A stretch of DNA of 64,000 bases from Rhodocollybia butyracea (taxonomy: Eukaryota; Basidiomycota; Agaricomycetes; Agaricales; Omphalotaceae), in NCBI GenBank assembly GCA_015501585.1, contig JADNRY010000140.1, positions 1 through 64,000 of the forward strand, given 5' to 3'. Shown here piece after piece: positions 10,679 through 22,965 of this stretch. The notes below the pieces were generated by a model, which saw only the letters and a list, made by a program, of their open reading frames with translations, searched no databases and had not been told where the DNA came from. The position numbers were made by a program, and so were the translations under genes. Position 1 is the first letter of the stretch. Each line of letters begins with the position of its first letter.

Positions 10679-13600
10679 ACGAAAAGAGAAAAAAGCCTGT
10701 ACATACGGTGGATGAATGTCTTACGTGCCCTGCAGATCCTAGATTTAGGACAGTCCAGAATTAATCAGGAAAGAAGGGGGCATTCCTTCAATAGTAGAAC
10801 AAGACTTGAAAGTGCATTTTATCTGACTGGGAATTGAACACAGCACCGCATAACACACGGACATAAGCGGATGATCATAGATCACGGCCCTTTCTAGTAG
10901 GTGGCACTCTCAAAAGAATGTGTGGACATGGACTACTAGTAGCGTGAATCATACGTTAGCTTTTTTCTGAAACGTTGCTCGCCTCAACGACTTCCATCGA
11001 CAACGTCTGAGCTCCTTGATGTCATTGCCTTCTGGCTGTTCGAACCCAAGTCACCTGGAGCAATTTAGCAACTTTTCAATGAAAATGCCTCCCTTCAATT
11101 TCATATAACTGCTGGTCTACGGTCTATTGTCTTCATATTCAGTTATATTTTTCCTTAGTTGTTTCTTACTATTATCTTGTACACCTCGTACGATCTTTCC
11201 CGCTCGACAAATAATAAATATGGTGTGGTCCTTACAATTGGTTCGCGTTGTGATCTCAGTGATTTCTAGCATTAGCACAGCTGGTTTACTGTCATTTAGC
11301 ATAGCCATAGATACAAAAGAATATACCTCCCAATACTCAGACCCAGCACGCTACACCACAGACGGAATCAAAAAATCCGTGATTGGAAGCTTGCCGTCGA
11401 GAACAACGACAAGCAACACTAGAAAAAGGAAGACTCACAATATCAGTCGTGATATGCATGGAGTCTATTGCAGAGCGACGATATGTGAGCGAGATGGAAG
11501 TAAGAGAGAGGAATCGAAGTAGACACCTACGAAGACAAATAGATATGTATGTATGCGTGATAGTAGCGTGATGAGAGCGTGATCGTGTGGTAAGCGCCGC
11601 CGCGCGCGTGGCCGTGCCAGCAGGCTTTCAGTGATTCATTTCTCTCTGGGCTCTGAAACCTTTGATCAACTGTGAGTAGGAGACAACAATACTGAAGGGG
11701 AAATCTTGGTTCAGCCGTTTGATATTTTACCGCTCCTCAATCGAATAGATCTAAGAGATATCTGAGGGTGAGCCCATGAGGTAAAATAGAACAATTCATG
11801 GGATCTCGCGGCAACCTGAGTACCAACTTCGGTCAAAATTTTGTTTCCCGTAGGCAGACTCAACCTCGGCAACTAAGCGTGCTTGAATTGGATTTGTTAA
11901 GGCTATGGGGTTGTGGCAGGCATCCAATGCGTTGTCAAATACCGGTACCCTGCCACTCGGGAAGGGGGGTCAAGTAGATTGACCACTTCTCATACATAGT
12001 TACATCTTTAATGATGATTCTGCAATTGCTGGCGCAGTAAGCCTCTACTAGCCTCCTAATTCATATATATCATAAACATATCGTAGCCAATGAGTGACCC
12101 AAAGCCTCACAACTTTGGGGGATGTCAGTAAGTACCTATGAAAGCGGTGACTTTTTCTCTCACTTTAGTATTTTTCTCATAGTGGTTTTTGCAGTGTCAG
12201 TGAGGTCTTCTTTGTTGTGACCACTGGCACCGCTCGTAGAGTTCCTTTTGATTTTCACTTCGGGTACGGTGGTAGCTCAGCTTGAAGGAAAAGTAATTTG
12301 ATATGGGGTGTCCGATTTGGAGATTGCAAAAGAAGAGATATGTCGCTGTTGTAGAAGACGTGACTCGTTCTGACAATGGTCTCGAAAAGTTAACAGCATA
12401 TTTATTACGCGTCGCTCATTGCACGGTGGCCATCAATTGATATAAATATACCCTTCTCTTGTTTGTAGTTTCTCGGCGTGTTCTCTGGATGGAATTTGAT
12501 AAATTCAAATAACTCGACGTAATTAGCGTACTAGATAGTAAGTACTCGCTGTTCATAACTTCATTTTAAGTAGAAACTGAAGCTAATCCACTTGCATCAG
12601 CTCTATTCCCGAGATCGGTCCGGACTCCTCCGGCAAATCCCAGATCGATACTTTCAATCGTCCTGATGCACATTAATTCCCAGACTTTGACATAGTTCCG
12701 AAAACAAATACCGAAGAGGATAGAAGAGGATAGACTGCCTCCGACGCGCTTGGATCACAAGTTGGATGATCCTCGGTGTATTGATCCGTGAAATGCTCTC
12801 CAGGTTTCTTTTTACTCACAACCAAATTCTCTACATTACACTCCAAAATACTAGAACTTTATGCCAGTCATCGCCCTTCTTTTGGGGATTTAAACATGTT
12901 TCGCGGCCTAACCATGCGTGTTTGCAAGAACATATCTCTGACATCGGTCCGAGAAGGTCTTCCTCCTGCCTTACTATGTTCACCTTCTGACCACCATAGC
13001 TCATATAGTAACCTTTCTCCATCATGATTAACAAAATTTTTTTGATAGAACGTGTATGTGACTCGTATGGAGGATCACCAAAATGGATAACCAGAGGAAG
13101 CAGTTACAGAAATGAAAGCGAATGGTAGGTATTGTAGTTGAGGCCTGAGGAGGGGCCGGGGCATACAATTCTTGTGGCGGCCAAACAAAAAAAAACACTG
13201 TTTTTCACTCAGCAGGATTCACCTCTTCAATATTCAAATTCGTGGAACTTAATGACCCTTGAGCTTGCAGTGCGCTCCTGCGCTCCTGACTTTACTCCAT
13301 GCTCACCAGCTTGTTAATTACATCTAAGGATCGTTCACGAGCTACTTCAAGCAATCGTGGCCACTTTCTTCTTTTTTCTTCCTTCTTCTCTTTCTTGAAA
13401 TAATCCTAAATTTGTATGGCATTGTAGTCTCCGTTGGTGCGAAAATCAGATTTTCTAACTTCAGATTTCAATTTAATGCAGTCCCTTTCCTAGTACTGGG
13501 CTCTGGATGGCCCTGTATCATAGGAAATTTCGTGAATTATGTAGATGCCGTTCTACATACTACTTGACTCATTATCGCGGCAAGTGAAATAGAGTCTGAA

Positions 13601-14331
13601 CCAGCTCGCGTTAGAAGACGTTAGGCCGCCTTAATTACTGTAACTATCACAGGTTATCGTAGACAGGAGCTCGTAGCAACTCCCGCGTCGTGTGCAGGTA
13701 TGTGCTTGGCCTTACACGGTAGAGGAGAATCAATTCTCGGCGAAAATCCGGAGCACTATTTACAGGCTTCTGCTACCCGATCGTAAAGAGTCGTGATGAT
13801 CTGATCATTCTGAATTTGACAAAAATCCCTGTTGTACAAATGGGGTCGTCTGCAGAAAAATCAGTACTATGTAGTAATGATATTTGAACGTTAACGCGCA
13901 TATAGTCATTGTTTAACACGAGGTGGTGCTGTTAAGGGGACATCGTTAATATCTGATCGTCTCCATTGGCTTCCCACTCCATCTTCTCCGCGATCGTCAC
14001 TCCTTCTTTGGTGTCGAATATATCAAGAGTGAGTCGAGATATAGGCCTCCAAATACGGCAACGTTATACTATAGAAGCATGTTTCCCGCTCAGAATCATT
14101 GACCGGGACGTTATAATTAATTCCGTTTATCCAGAAGCTTGATTGCCTGTTTGAGCTGGTCGTGGGTGAAGCGCTCGCGTGGACGAGTTTTTTTCGTCGA
14201 CAGGAATGCGTTGAACCCGGATGCTGGCAAATATTCCGCATTTACCGCAAGTGAATGAGAGGTTGCGAGCCTGAGAGATGTCTCCTCAATCCTAATGATT
14301 CATGTGCTCTTCAGAAGACGCGTTTCCGCGG
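10679..14331. other. Gene-poor stretch of 3.6 kb
   Basis: I find no gene here. Open frames at 11117-11571 and 12766-13034 lack family motifs. A weak F-box-like string near 11.7 kb and a short homeodomain-arm-like string at 14118-14195 (minus) were examined and not accepted. The stretch includes the second copy of the dispersed repeat. Confidence 0.45.
12632..12768. repeat. Dispersed degenerate repeat, copy 2
   Basis: It shares CTCCTCCGGCAAATCC, AGTTCCGAAAAC, GACTGCCTCCGACGCGC and TTGGATCACAAG, in the same order, with 3953-4085, plus a local GGATAGAAGAGGATAGA duplication absent from copy 1. Confidence 0.6.
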
Positions 14332-16541
14332 TTAGATAGCAGCCATGACTAGTGTCCGTTCTTGTTCGATTTTTTTAGCGTGTTCGCCTATATTCGGCAA
14401 TGGTCAGTTAGCGATTCAGCTCCGGAGAGACCATACTCACCAGCCAGAGGAATGTATGTACTAAGTGTTTTCATTGCACTCACTAGGAGATCTAGCTCCT
14501 GGTCTATAGCAAAGACGGGAAAAGAAACTGCCGATGGTCCACCCGAAATCGAGAGCACTTGAATGTATAGCTTGGCAACAGTTGTCCAACAGGCCTAGAT
14601 ATAAGTCACAGCTTGAGCCAAGATAACAGTACAGTAAAACAATGAACACTCACACTCATCAAAGGATCAAGCCACTCGTAATCAGCCTGTCCTATTTGTC
14701 TGATCAGACTCAGAACATAGTTTGCAGCCTGGAAGTTCTCCATTTCCAAGCTGCTCTTGTTGAGATTTATCGTACAGACGTTTGCGATGGTATGAATCGC
14801 GAGCAAATCAACATCAACGAACGGCGCTTGATTTCTCCAGGGCTCAAATCCAGCAAACAAGGGGAGTGAGGAAAGAAATCGTTGAAGAGCGTTGGAAGTG
14901 GCAGTAAACTCAGCCCAGTTCGGGTGTACTGCTGACGGCGGAGTTCAGAAGATGTATTTGGACGGCGGAACATAAGCTCACCAGAAGCAAGCCGGAATGT
15001 CCTTTCGTACAAGGCAGCAGCTTTTGCCTTCAGGGAAAGCATATAGACTGGGTTTCCCAAAGAATCAAATAATATGCCGGGAGTAACGCCGTCATCCTAT
15101 AGTAAGTCTTTCGATTGAGTGAGTCATTTGACAGGAAGTAAAAATACTCACCAACGAAGCATCGGGCCAGGGTGTTTTAATTCGGCCTTGATGATGTTCT
15201 CCATCAGGCAAGGCAACTGGCAGCCCATTAGCTACACTCCAGCACCGATCCACCATGAAAACTTGCCAAAAAGTCGAGATTCGTTCCCGCAATTCACAAG
15301 AGTCTTTGGGAGGGGAAGTCGTAATTGATGAAGGTGAAGTGGCAACGTTTACATTCATGACTCCCATTGACTTGTCGGTAGTACTACCAGTAGGATCGGC
15401 ATTAGGTTGTGCGAGATCCGCGTATTGAATCTGGTGTAGGCCGAGACCCACTGCGAGCCTCGCGGCTGAAAATGAGTGACAATAACCCTCCAGGATTCGG
15501 CTGTTTGCGTATAGATATATGGCTAACAGGCTCGACGCCTGCACCACGTCCACGAGACGATCCTGGTTATCCAGTGCAACGGTAATCTCTCGTAAAGCCC
15601 TAGTTAGAAATACAGACTCGAGTTCCGAGAAGTAAGGTGAGTGAGCGAAGTGGCAGGCGAGGAGATAGATAGCGTTCATTAGAGCCGGATGGGGCTCTGG
15701 AACTCCAATTAAAGAATCTCCATTGGAAAGAATATCAAATCGGGTAGTGTCAGAGAAGTACCAACACTGGTGACGATGCGCAACAAATATATCTAGACTA
15801 GGTGATGATCAGCATTACATACATAGAGGTCAGAAGGACACTTGCAGAATTTTCTTGTTTTCGAACGGTAATGGCGTTGAAGGGTCCCAGTGAGGCATCT
15901 CTGAAAACATGGAGCTATTCAATCCCGTAAAAGGCGACCTCTCGGACGGCCGTCCAGTCACATTATCCAACCAGCTTGAACTCGTCGGAGCGAAAGGACT
16001 ACCGGGTAGTGAAAGATTCACTGACGAAGACGATGAGGAACTTGACTCTGGTCCTGCAGAAGTGGAGGGCCATGCACTGCTGAGGGAAGGGCCAGCTAGG
16101 GATATTTGGTTTTGATCCACATCACCCAGCTCAGCAACACCGAAATCGATCTGTTCGAAAAGTCCAGGGGAGCCTGAATTCGAAGAAGAGCCATCTCCAG
16201 GGTCCGTTCCTTCCAATTCTTTAATTCTATCTTCCAACATGGCCAACTTTTCTTTCAATTTTTGGGTCCGACTCTTTTGCCTTCTATCCTCGTATTCACA
16301 TTCATCGGCTCTTTTCATTTTGAGACAAGGCGTACACACTGGTTTCATTCCGTCACATTTCTGAGGGACTAATGTTGAGCTTTTGTGCATACAACATCGA
16401 AGAAACCCACCAGCTTCCTCTTCCTACGGCGAAAGAGTCAATCAGACGACGTTTTGCCAGATACATGATAACTCACCGACAACACAAGCAAGCCAGGCCT
16501 CGCTGCAAAGGCGCATGACCAGGAGCTTTCTTTGCAGGCAT
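14332..16541 (-). CDS. Zn(II)2Cys6 transcription factor with fungal-specific TF domain
   Basis: A 614-residue nuclear transcription regulator of the Gal4-type family. Eight exons, in coding order: 16477-16541, 16421-16433 (13 nt), 15840-16360, 15152-15797, 14982-15096, 14654-14928, 14441-14594 and 14332-14387. Splicing the first three rebuilds the zinc cluster at residues 18-46: CLCCRKRKLKC, then KPVCTPCLKMK and ECEYED, six cysteines with standard spacing. A basic and coiled-coil linker follows (KSRTQKLKEKLAMLEDRIKE), then a Ser-rich spacer. The middle domain has MNAIYLLACHF, EGYCHSFSAARLA and FWQVFMVDRCWSVANGLP, hallmarks of the fungal transcription factor regulatory domain. The end is ERTLVMAAI. 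The 42-bp intron at 15798-15839 has a weak donor, so that junction is the least certain. Target genes are unknown. Confidence 0.88.
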
Positions 16542-19166
16542 AGATGATCAGGAGATTTTGGAAAGAATATTTCATAAACGCCTATACTTATACCGATTCT
16601 CGATTCCATAATTGTTCCATGTGTTATAGAATTGAAACAGATTGAGTGTCAATAATGTCAGGTTGCTATCGGTTAACTTCACCACGTTTTCGTCCCTGGG
16701 ACTTGTTCTGATCATTTCTGGCAGTGCTACAGTAGTAAAAACGCCGTAAGTGCGAACAGGCCTCGGCAACTTGTCGGCAAGCCATCGTTAACGATGCGAT
16801 AGTAAACTCTTGGTAAACTCACTATGTTAGTGCACACGAGGTCTGAGCCATCAGTGAGAGTCTATATCGTCTTCGATCCGACTCTCAAGTAGTCTTGACC
16901 AAAATCATGCGATAGGATAGGATAACGGGTCCGAATTTCACTTACTTGAGATGCATTACTTCAATAGTCTGTGATGATGCGAGAGACAAAATCCAAATCC
17001 CAATGGTGAGCGCCGATAATGGGATACCTAGATGCGAAAGAATATCTATCCTATTTGCAAAAACAGAGGCTAGCCGCTCATTGTATGGTATTTGTACTGC
17101 CTGTGCCTATCATGAAGAAAGCGCTTGTAGTCTGTGCAGACTTATGGCTCGAACTATTCGTTTTCCCGCGCATCTTCGTAAAGAATGATGCGTAATGTGA
17201 TGTCCCAGATCGGTTCGCTTTGTTCGTAGTAATTGAGTAGGAGGCAATGAGTCGCGAGATGACCTCGATTGAAGATATACTAATAGTCCTGACATATTCG
17301 GAGATCCCTCGGGAGCATCCTAGTACACCTCTGGAGACAAATGGTAGTATCAGAGATCCCGTCGCGGGCTGAACCTCTGAAAACTGAAATTTGGAAGCTG
17401 AAAGCTTCCTTTCACAAGTTAGTCTTCAGCCGGATTTTTGCGTTTTCAGTTTGCCAGAGCCCAGGAAGTGTTTAGCATGGAACTTTTAAAGCATTAATGA
17501 GATTAACCTGGTGATTGATTGTTACAGTGGATCCCGACCTTGTCGTTCTTCTCGTGAGTAGCCGTACTGAAGGGCAAAGGGTAAGCACTTTCGGTCCGGG
17601 CTCGTATAAGACTCCGGATTCGTTCAAAAACAAAAAAGATCGACGTTACCGGAGGATTTCACGGAGGATACCACTTCTTTTTGTGTCACTAACTGACAGC
17701 TGACATAAAGAATTGTAAACTGGGGAGGAGAAAGAGCCATGACTCATGGGCAACTTCGATATCGAGAAGGAATAGAACTCTGAACATGAAGCATGGAGCA
17801 GGAGAAGGATGAGAAGGATGACTGGAGGGGAGGCCGACACCGGTCCAATCGAGGAACACCGGGGCCTGTGCTACGCAAACTACGGTACTACTGCATTTCA
17901 GTAAACACAATGGGGAGCAGGTAATTCCAAGGCTCCAAGCCGTTTCAATTTGCCTGAAACAAATCGGCAATGACCCACCTTCCCGTTTTCAAGAACTGGC
18001 CAAACGTTCAGTGTGTCTTTTGAAAGTTACACATCAGGTTACTAGTATAATACTTTTTGAATGCAGACGTGGGGGCTTACATAGAGTTTGTGCCTTCGCA
18101 AGGCAGTGAAAAGTGGCCATAGTATCCTCAAACATGGCTGCAGTGAATTAGAGCTGGCACCAGTCCTCTTTGGAGATCCCGAAGATATCTAAATTGCTTG
18201 CGCAAGTCCAGGTCCAGTTCAGGTCAGAAGAGATCGGGCTGAGAGACACTCTACATACAAGTGCTACAAGTCGACGTATACTTTGTGTCGCAGTCGCATT
18301 GATTTTACATGATTTGAGCACGAGCTCGGGGGGTACTGCATAGGCAGATACTGAGGTTTCGTTCAAGCGTAGGTGTTATCACGTGCCGTGACGTCTCGTG
18401 GGCAACGCGTGACACCTAACCGTGTAAAGTTTTTAAAGTTTGAACCTTTTGTCTCTTCCGCGTCAAGCAATCTTGCGCCCCGACAAATGCCTGATACACC
18501 TTTGGCCGATTACATATATATCTATCTATTCGTGCATCTTCTAAGTTCCATCCGAAATGTCAATTTCGCTTTCACCTATAGCTCTTGTATAGCTCGCAAA
18601 CATTAGCTCGGCCTCATAATATGGCGGTTGCATATCGGTGAGCCTTGCGGTGAGTTGTAGTTTACTCTTAACAATTGAAATGCTGATGTTGTTTGCCTTC
18701 CAGTGCGTTACTTTCTGCCCAATTTCTGCCCGTTCGTGCACAATTACTTAGCGCTTAGTTTGAACACTGGCCGCTGGCGCTTATTGAGCGCTAGAATACA
18801 CGTGTTTCAACTTTCATCGATCGATCTTCTTCGAGCTCTTTAAGCAAGCTTCAAGTTCACGTACGTTGTTCAAAGCTTATTCGGCCTATTGGTTCTAACG
18901 ATGCTGCAGCTGGAACCTTCCAAACTCATATAGAGCGCATTGGCAATTACTAATCAACGTTCTATTTGGGTTGCGTCTTTGTCTTCGGAAGACTTTTACG
19001 ATTCCGAACGGCAGTTTTGGTTGGATCTGGTCCAGTGGTTGTGTGTAATTAAACACTTGGCTATATTCGAAATCTGATTTCATTAAACTTATAACAGGTT
19101 CAAAGCTCGGTTTCCTACTTTAGGCAAGACTCAAACTGAGTCAGGTCTCTGGGAATTACAGTAATT
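16542..19166. other. Intergenic stretch of 2.6 kb
   Basis: No gene is supported. Open frames are short, and none has a recognisable motif or a convincing chain of splice sites. It serves as upstream region for both the Zn2Cys6 factor (minus) and the DUF6699 gene (plus). Confidence 0.45.
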
Positions 19167-20743
19167 ATGGCTAGCGAGATGTTTATTCCGCCTCTCGGAA
19201 CCCCACAACCCTCCCCACGTAATCCGCCCGTCCTTCCTGGTGCAAGTGGTGGCGCACCTCCTGCGTGGGCAATGACGCCAGGCACACCGGGTCAATATCC
19301 AATGTTCAATAGTCCCATGGCCAGTACACCTTTCATTCCCCAACTGACTCCTGGAGGAGCCACGCCCGCCATGTTACCTAGAGGAACGCCATACGGACAT
19401 TCTCAAGCTCTGCCAAACGGATATTCTGCCGACTACACCGGATACCCACAGTTTGGCACTGCAACGCCACAGTGGGGACCGTCCCAAATGCCTCCCCCTC
19501 AGCCTCAGCCTCCGGCTTGGGCTCAAGCATCACCGTGGACTATGCCACATTCTGCTCCAGCGATGGGTGGTACTCCCTGGGGAAACATGCACGCATCGCT
19601 TCCTGGAGGTCCACCTGGAATGATGCCTCAATCCGCTGGTGCTTGGGGCGTTCCACCAATGCTTCCGCAAGGATATGGGCCTCCACAAATCCCTATGCAC
19701 GCCATGGGACCACCCCAAATGATGCAGCCTCAAGGTCCTCCTCCGCAAATGATGATGGGTATGGGTATGGGCGGTCCATCTCCTTGGGATATGGCGGGCA
19801 TGGCCCAAGCTCTTCCTGCTGCACCATTACCTCGGGCCACAGGCGTTCTCGGTGATAGAATGGACTTAATGGACGAATTCGCTGAAGGCCCTCACTGTGC
19901 GTCTACGTCGGGTGCTTCTGTTTTTTCTAACGTTATTTCCGCACAGATGGGCCCGTTCTCGAACCCTTCCTCACTCACGTTCTCCAAGTCATACCCAGAA
20001 TCAACCCACTCATTAGACCTCCCCCTCTCGAAATTGGCGATGCCGACCATCCCTTTCTCAAATGGAACATGCTCTGGGCGTCAAATATGATCCAACGTTC
20101 GAACGATAACGCTCAAACGTCATGGTCAGATGGACGCAACAGTCCAGCGACATTTCCTCGTATCACTTCTATGCGAATTCTCCCCAATATCCTTCCCTTC
20201 ACTATCGAGGTCCACGCTGAAAAACCCGATATCGGAGTCACTTGCGGCGACGTCGCCGAAGCTATTCACAATTCGATGCGAAAACACTGTGGTCAATCGG
20301 ATTTCGATTGCGTCCCAGCAAACAGGAAGCGAATGGTGTCCGAAGCATACAGACACAATCGTAGTCGTGCGTACGGCGTTCCTGGTGGAACCCTAGGAGA
20401 AGGATTGCGCCGAATGGATTTCCTGGGTAAGGAAACCATGTTCGGAGGTATCAGAGAGGATCCGGGTGCTGTTATGAGGGTTTGTGGCGAGATTTTACCT
20501 TGTACTTGGATTTTGGACTGCATGACTCGATATCCAATGACGAGGGAAGAGATTGCAACACAGGCTGCACGGGAGGAGGCTCTAAGGCTTGAGGCGGAAG
20601 AACGAGACGCTGTAAGAAGGGAGGAGGAACGGGAACGTCGAAGAAGCCGGAGAAGCAGTAGAGCCCCAACCGTGATGACGGTTACTGATGACGATGATGG
20701 GTCGAGTGTGAGGTCGAGTGTGGCGGATACTGTAAGAGGATGA
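19167..20743 (+). CDS. DUF6699 protein with a long Pro/Gly/Met-rich N-terminus
   Basis: A 508-residue protein of unknown function. Two exons, 19167-19896 and 19947-20743, joined in phase 1 by a 50-bp intron. Residues 1 to about 240 are low complexity (PQPQPPAWAQ, GPPQMMQPQGPPPQMMMGMG type), probably disordered. The C-terminal half holds the globular DUF6699 domain common in mushroom-forming fungi: VLEPFLTHV, LKWNMLWASN, PRITSMRILPNILPF and the helix GVTCGDVAEAIHNSMR. An Arg/Glu-rich tail with an Asp/Ser end follows. Nothing in the sequence shows where it acts. A second, shorter DUF6699 gene lies 4 kb away at 24602, so the two may be an old local duplication. Confidence 0.85.
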
Positions 20744-21511
20744 AGTATGTTATTCTTTCTCTTTATTTTCCCTCGATGTTCTATTATTTTGTTTTCACTA
20801 TGGTTGGATATGCATGACTCTTTGCGTTCCTTTTGTTTATCTTGTACTCCTGCTCAGTCATCACCTATCATATGTATCCTACACATTACTCGCATAACAA
20901 CCTTTCTTTACGTTGAAGCGAACGACCCACGACTTCGTCCCAACAATAAGCACGCAAATACACTTGAATTTCCTTTTCAATATACTTAAGACAAAAGTAT
21001 TTACAGTTATAGTCCACCAATGATTAGTCCGTTAGATGCGAAGAAAGTACAGCAAGTAGATACAATGAGATTAGTTTTGGTTCGAGAACTGCGTTTCTTA
21101 AACACGTATGCAAGTGGTCTACGAATGTTGATCTAGAAAGGGGTGATTTAGCGTCAGCATGAAGTCCCAATAGAAGCAGGAAGAGCAATAAAAAAGTTCA
21201 GAAATAAAAGGCAATATATGTTTGTCCTCACGAACATCGGAACAGGTCTGATATGTTGTTCATCCTCAAAGAAAAAGACCAAAACACAAAACAAACATTT
21301 ACTCACATGGTACAGTGTAGTTGTTATCATCGCGGAGGAGACTAAAGAAAAAGTGATGTGAGCAAAGCGAAATAAACGAGCAAGAATGAAAAGTAGATTC
21401 AGATTATAAGATGCAATAATGAGTTATCCTCACGCGAATTCGGAACAGGTCTGAATTGTATCATCATAAAAAAGTAGCTGAAAGAGACACTCACGAAAAA
21501 AAAACTGTGGT
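20744..21511. other. Convergent 3' region with possible 3'-UTR introns
   Basis: No coding gene. Read on the minus strand downstream of the calcipressin stop there are several GTGAG donors and pyrimidine-CAG acceptors bracketing tiny exon-like pieces (21434-21450 and 21232-21246). The two pieces resemble each other, as do their flanks, about 203 bases apart. Confidence 0.4.
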
Positions 21512-22309
21512 TTAAATCATGACTGTCGCCCGCATGGGTGGCATGGCCGTCACAGGCTTCCACATACTCCTAGCAGGAGCAGTTTGACCGTACACCCAAT
21601 CGCTATCGTCCAGCTCCGCACCGGACCCACCAGCATCGCGATCGCAATCTTCTACGTAGACACCAACTCCCGAGCCATCCTCGGGGTCAAGAAGAATCTC
21701 GGGACCTTCACGCCCGCGCTGTTCGATCTGCAGTCTCTGCAATGCAGTCAACAGGTCTTCAGCTAGCGGTGTAGCATTCGGGGGGTCCTCTTTGATTGGT
21801 TCCCAACCTACTGGAGGTGACCCAGGTGGCGATATAAGAAAGTTCTTTTCCAGCGCAGGCGGGCGGAGATAGTTTGCTTCGGGGATGTAACCAGATGCAG
21901 ATGCTGAATAGGGAATGACGGGATTGGGGTCTGCGCGGAAAACGCGTAGTGTTACTTCGGACCTGTTGTGTCTCAGTAAAAAAGCTCATCGTCGGGGACT
22001 ATAAAAGACTAACCTGTCGCTTGTTCCACTGAGAATAATGGGATCGCAAGTCCTCTTGGCGTGCTCCACCGCTTCCTCTGTCGTGTAAACGACCAATATA
22101 CGACCGAAAGCCGTTAAAGGGACCCATTGGTTGATTTCTCCATACAGGTCAAAATGGTCACGAAGAACACTGAGGACAGCAGGATGAAAAAAGTCCTTGG
22201 GAAGCTGCGTTATTGCGAGAGAATTTGTGGGGCTCTGTGGTGCTGAGAAAGTTGAATAGGGAGAAGACGGCATAGAGACGACAAAAGATGAGAAACCAGT
22301 CATGTTCAA
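21512..22309 (-). CDS. Calcipressin (regulator of calcineurin, RCAN/Rcn1 family)
   Basis: A 248-residue cytosolic regulator that binds and modulates calcineurin, the Ca2+/calmodulin-dependent phosphatase that controls stress and growth signalling. Two exons, 22014-22309 and 21512-21962, with a 51-bp intron in phase 2. The N-terminal RNA-recognition-like fold reads LAITQLPKDFFHPAVLSVLR, then FGRILVVYTTEEAVEHAK. After the splice come LRPPALEKNFLISPPGSPP and GWEPIKEDPPNATPL, which contain the conserved phospho-degron-like SP repeat and calcineurin-docking region of the family. The C-terminus is acidic and then hydrophobic. The length is normal. The region 3' of the stop has splice-like signals (see 20744-21511). 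Confidence 0.92.
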
Positions 22310-22965
22310 ATGAACACCGAGTTAAACACGAATAATGAGAAAGAAGGATGAGGGGAAGATACAGGAAAGTGAAAAAACACCGTCATTTAAAAAAGCGTTT
22401 TGAGCCCTGGGAATATCTTACTAAATATACTTAGCGCACAGCAATTCAGGCAATTCAAACCTGTGGGATTACTATGCAGTCACCGCAACCAACCGCAAAG
22501 CACAAACGCAGTCAGTTGAACAGCATTTGTTAGACAGTTGAAACCGCATATGCAGGAAAAGCATCGATAAATATCGATATTGGTACAGTCGTTACGTCGT
22601 ATATACGCTATGACCAAATACTAACAATCACAAATAGTTCTTCGACCCCAATACTAGTACCAGGCTACCAGCACATCGTACCGTGCATACTATCCCACCT
22701 CTTGATCGGAGATCCCAGCATCCCAGCATTGGATATACGCTGTCTACCCCCAAGGACAAAGCCGATATCCATAGCCCCGCGCCTACCAAAAGCTGTAGAT
22801 GCGCAGCGCAGTACAATGGAGGCATCTCCGCCACCCGGACAGCGCATCGCTCTCCAAATTTTCCCTGGGCACACCCACAATGCGCAGCCATCGGTCCCAG
22901 GCACCTTGACATAAGTAAAGAAAGATTTTCTCCTGTCGGTAAGATATATAGAGTTGCGGCCCTTT
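22310..22965. other. Spacer between calcipressin and the CCDC124-like gene
   Basis: Holds the calcipressin promoter. Overlapping open frames on both strands (22628-23012) look like chance frames in a GC-richer patch; no family motif was found. Confidence 0.4.

Noticed and set aside
10827..10843. T-arm-like CTGGGAATTGAACACAG on the minus strand
   Set aside because: No matching acceptor stem or anticodon arm at the right distance.
11700..11775. F-box-like string (PFDILPLLNRIDLRDI)
   Set aside because: Too short; the frame closes at once and no downstream homology could be joined through plausible splice sites.
14118..14195. Homeodomain-arm-like KKTRPRERFTHDQLKQ on the minus strand
   Set aside because: The frame stops after 25 residues and helix 3 of a homeodomain is absent.
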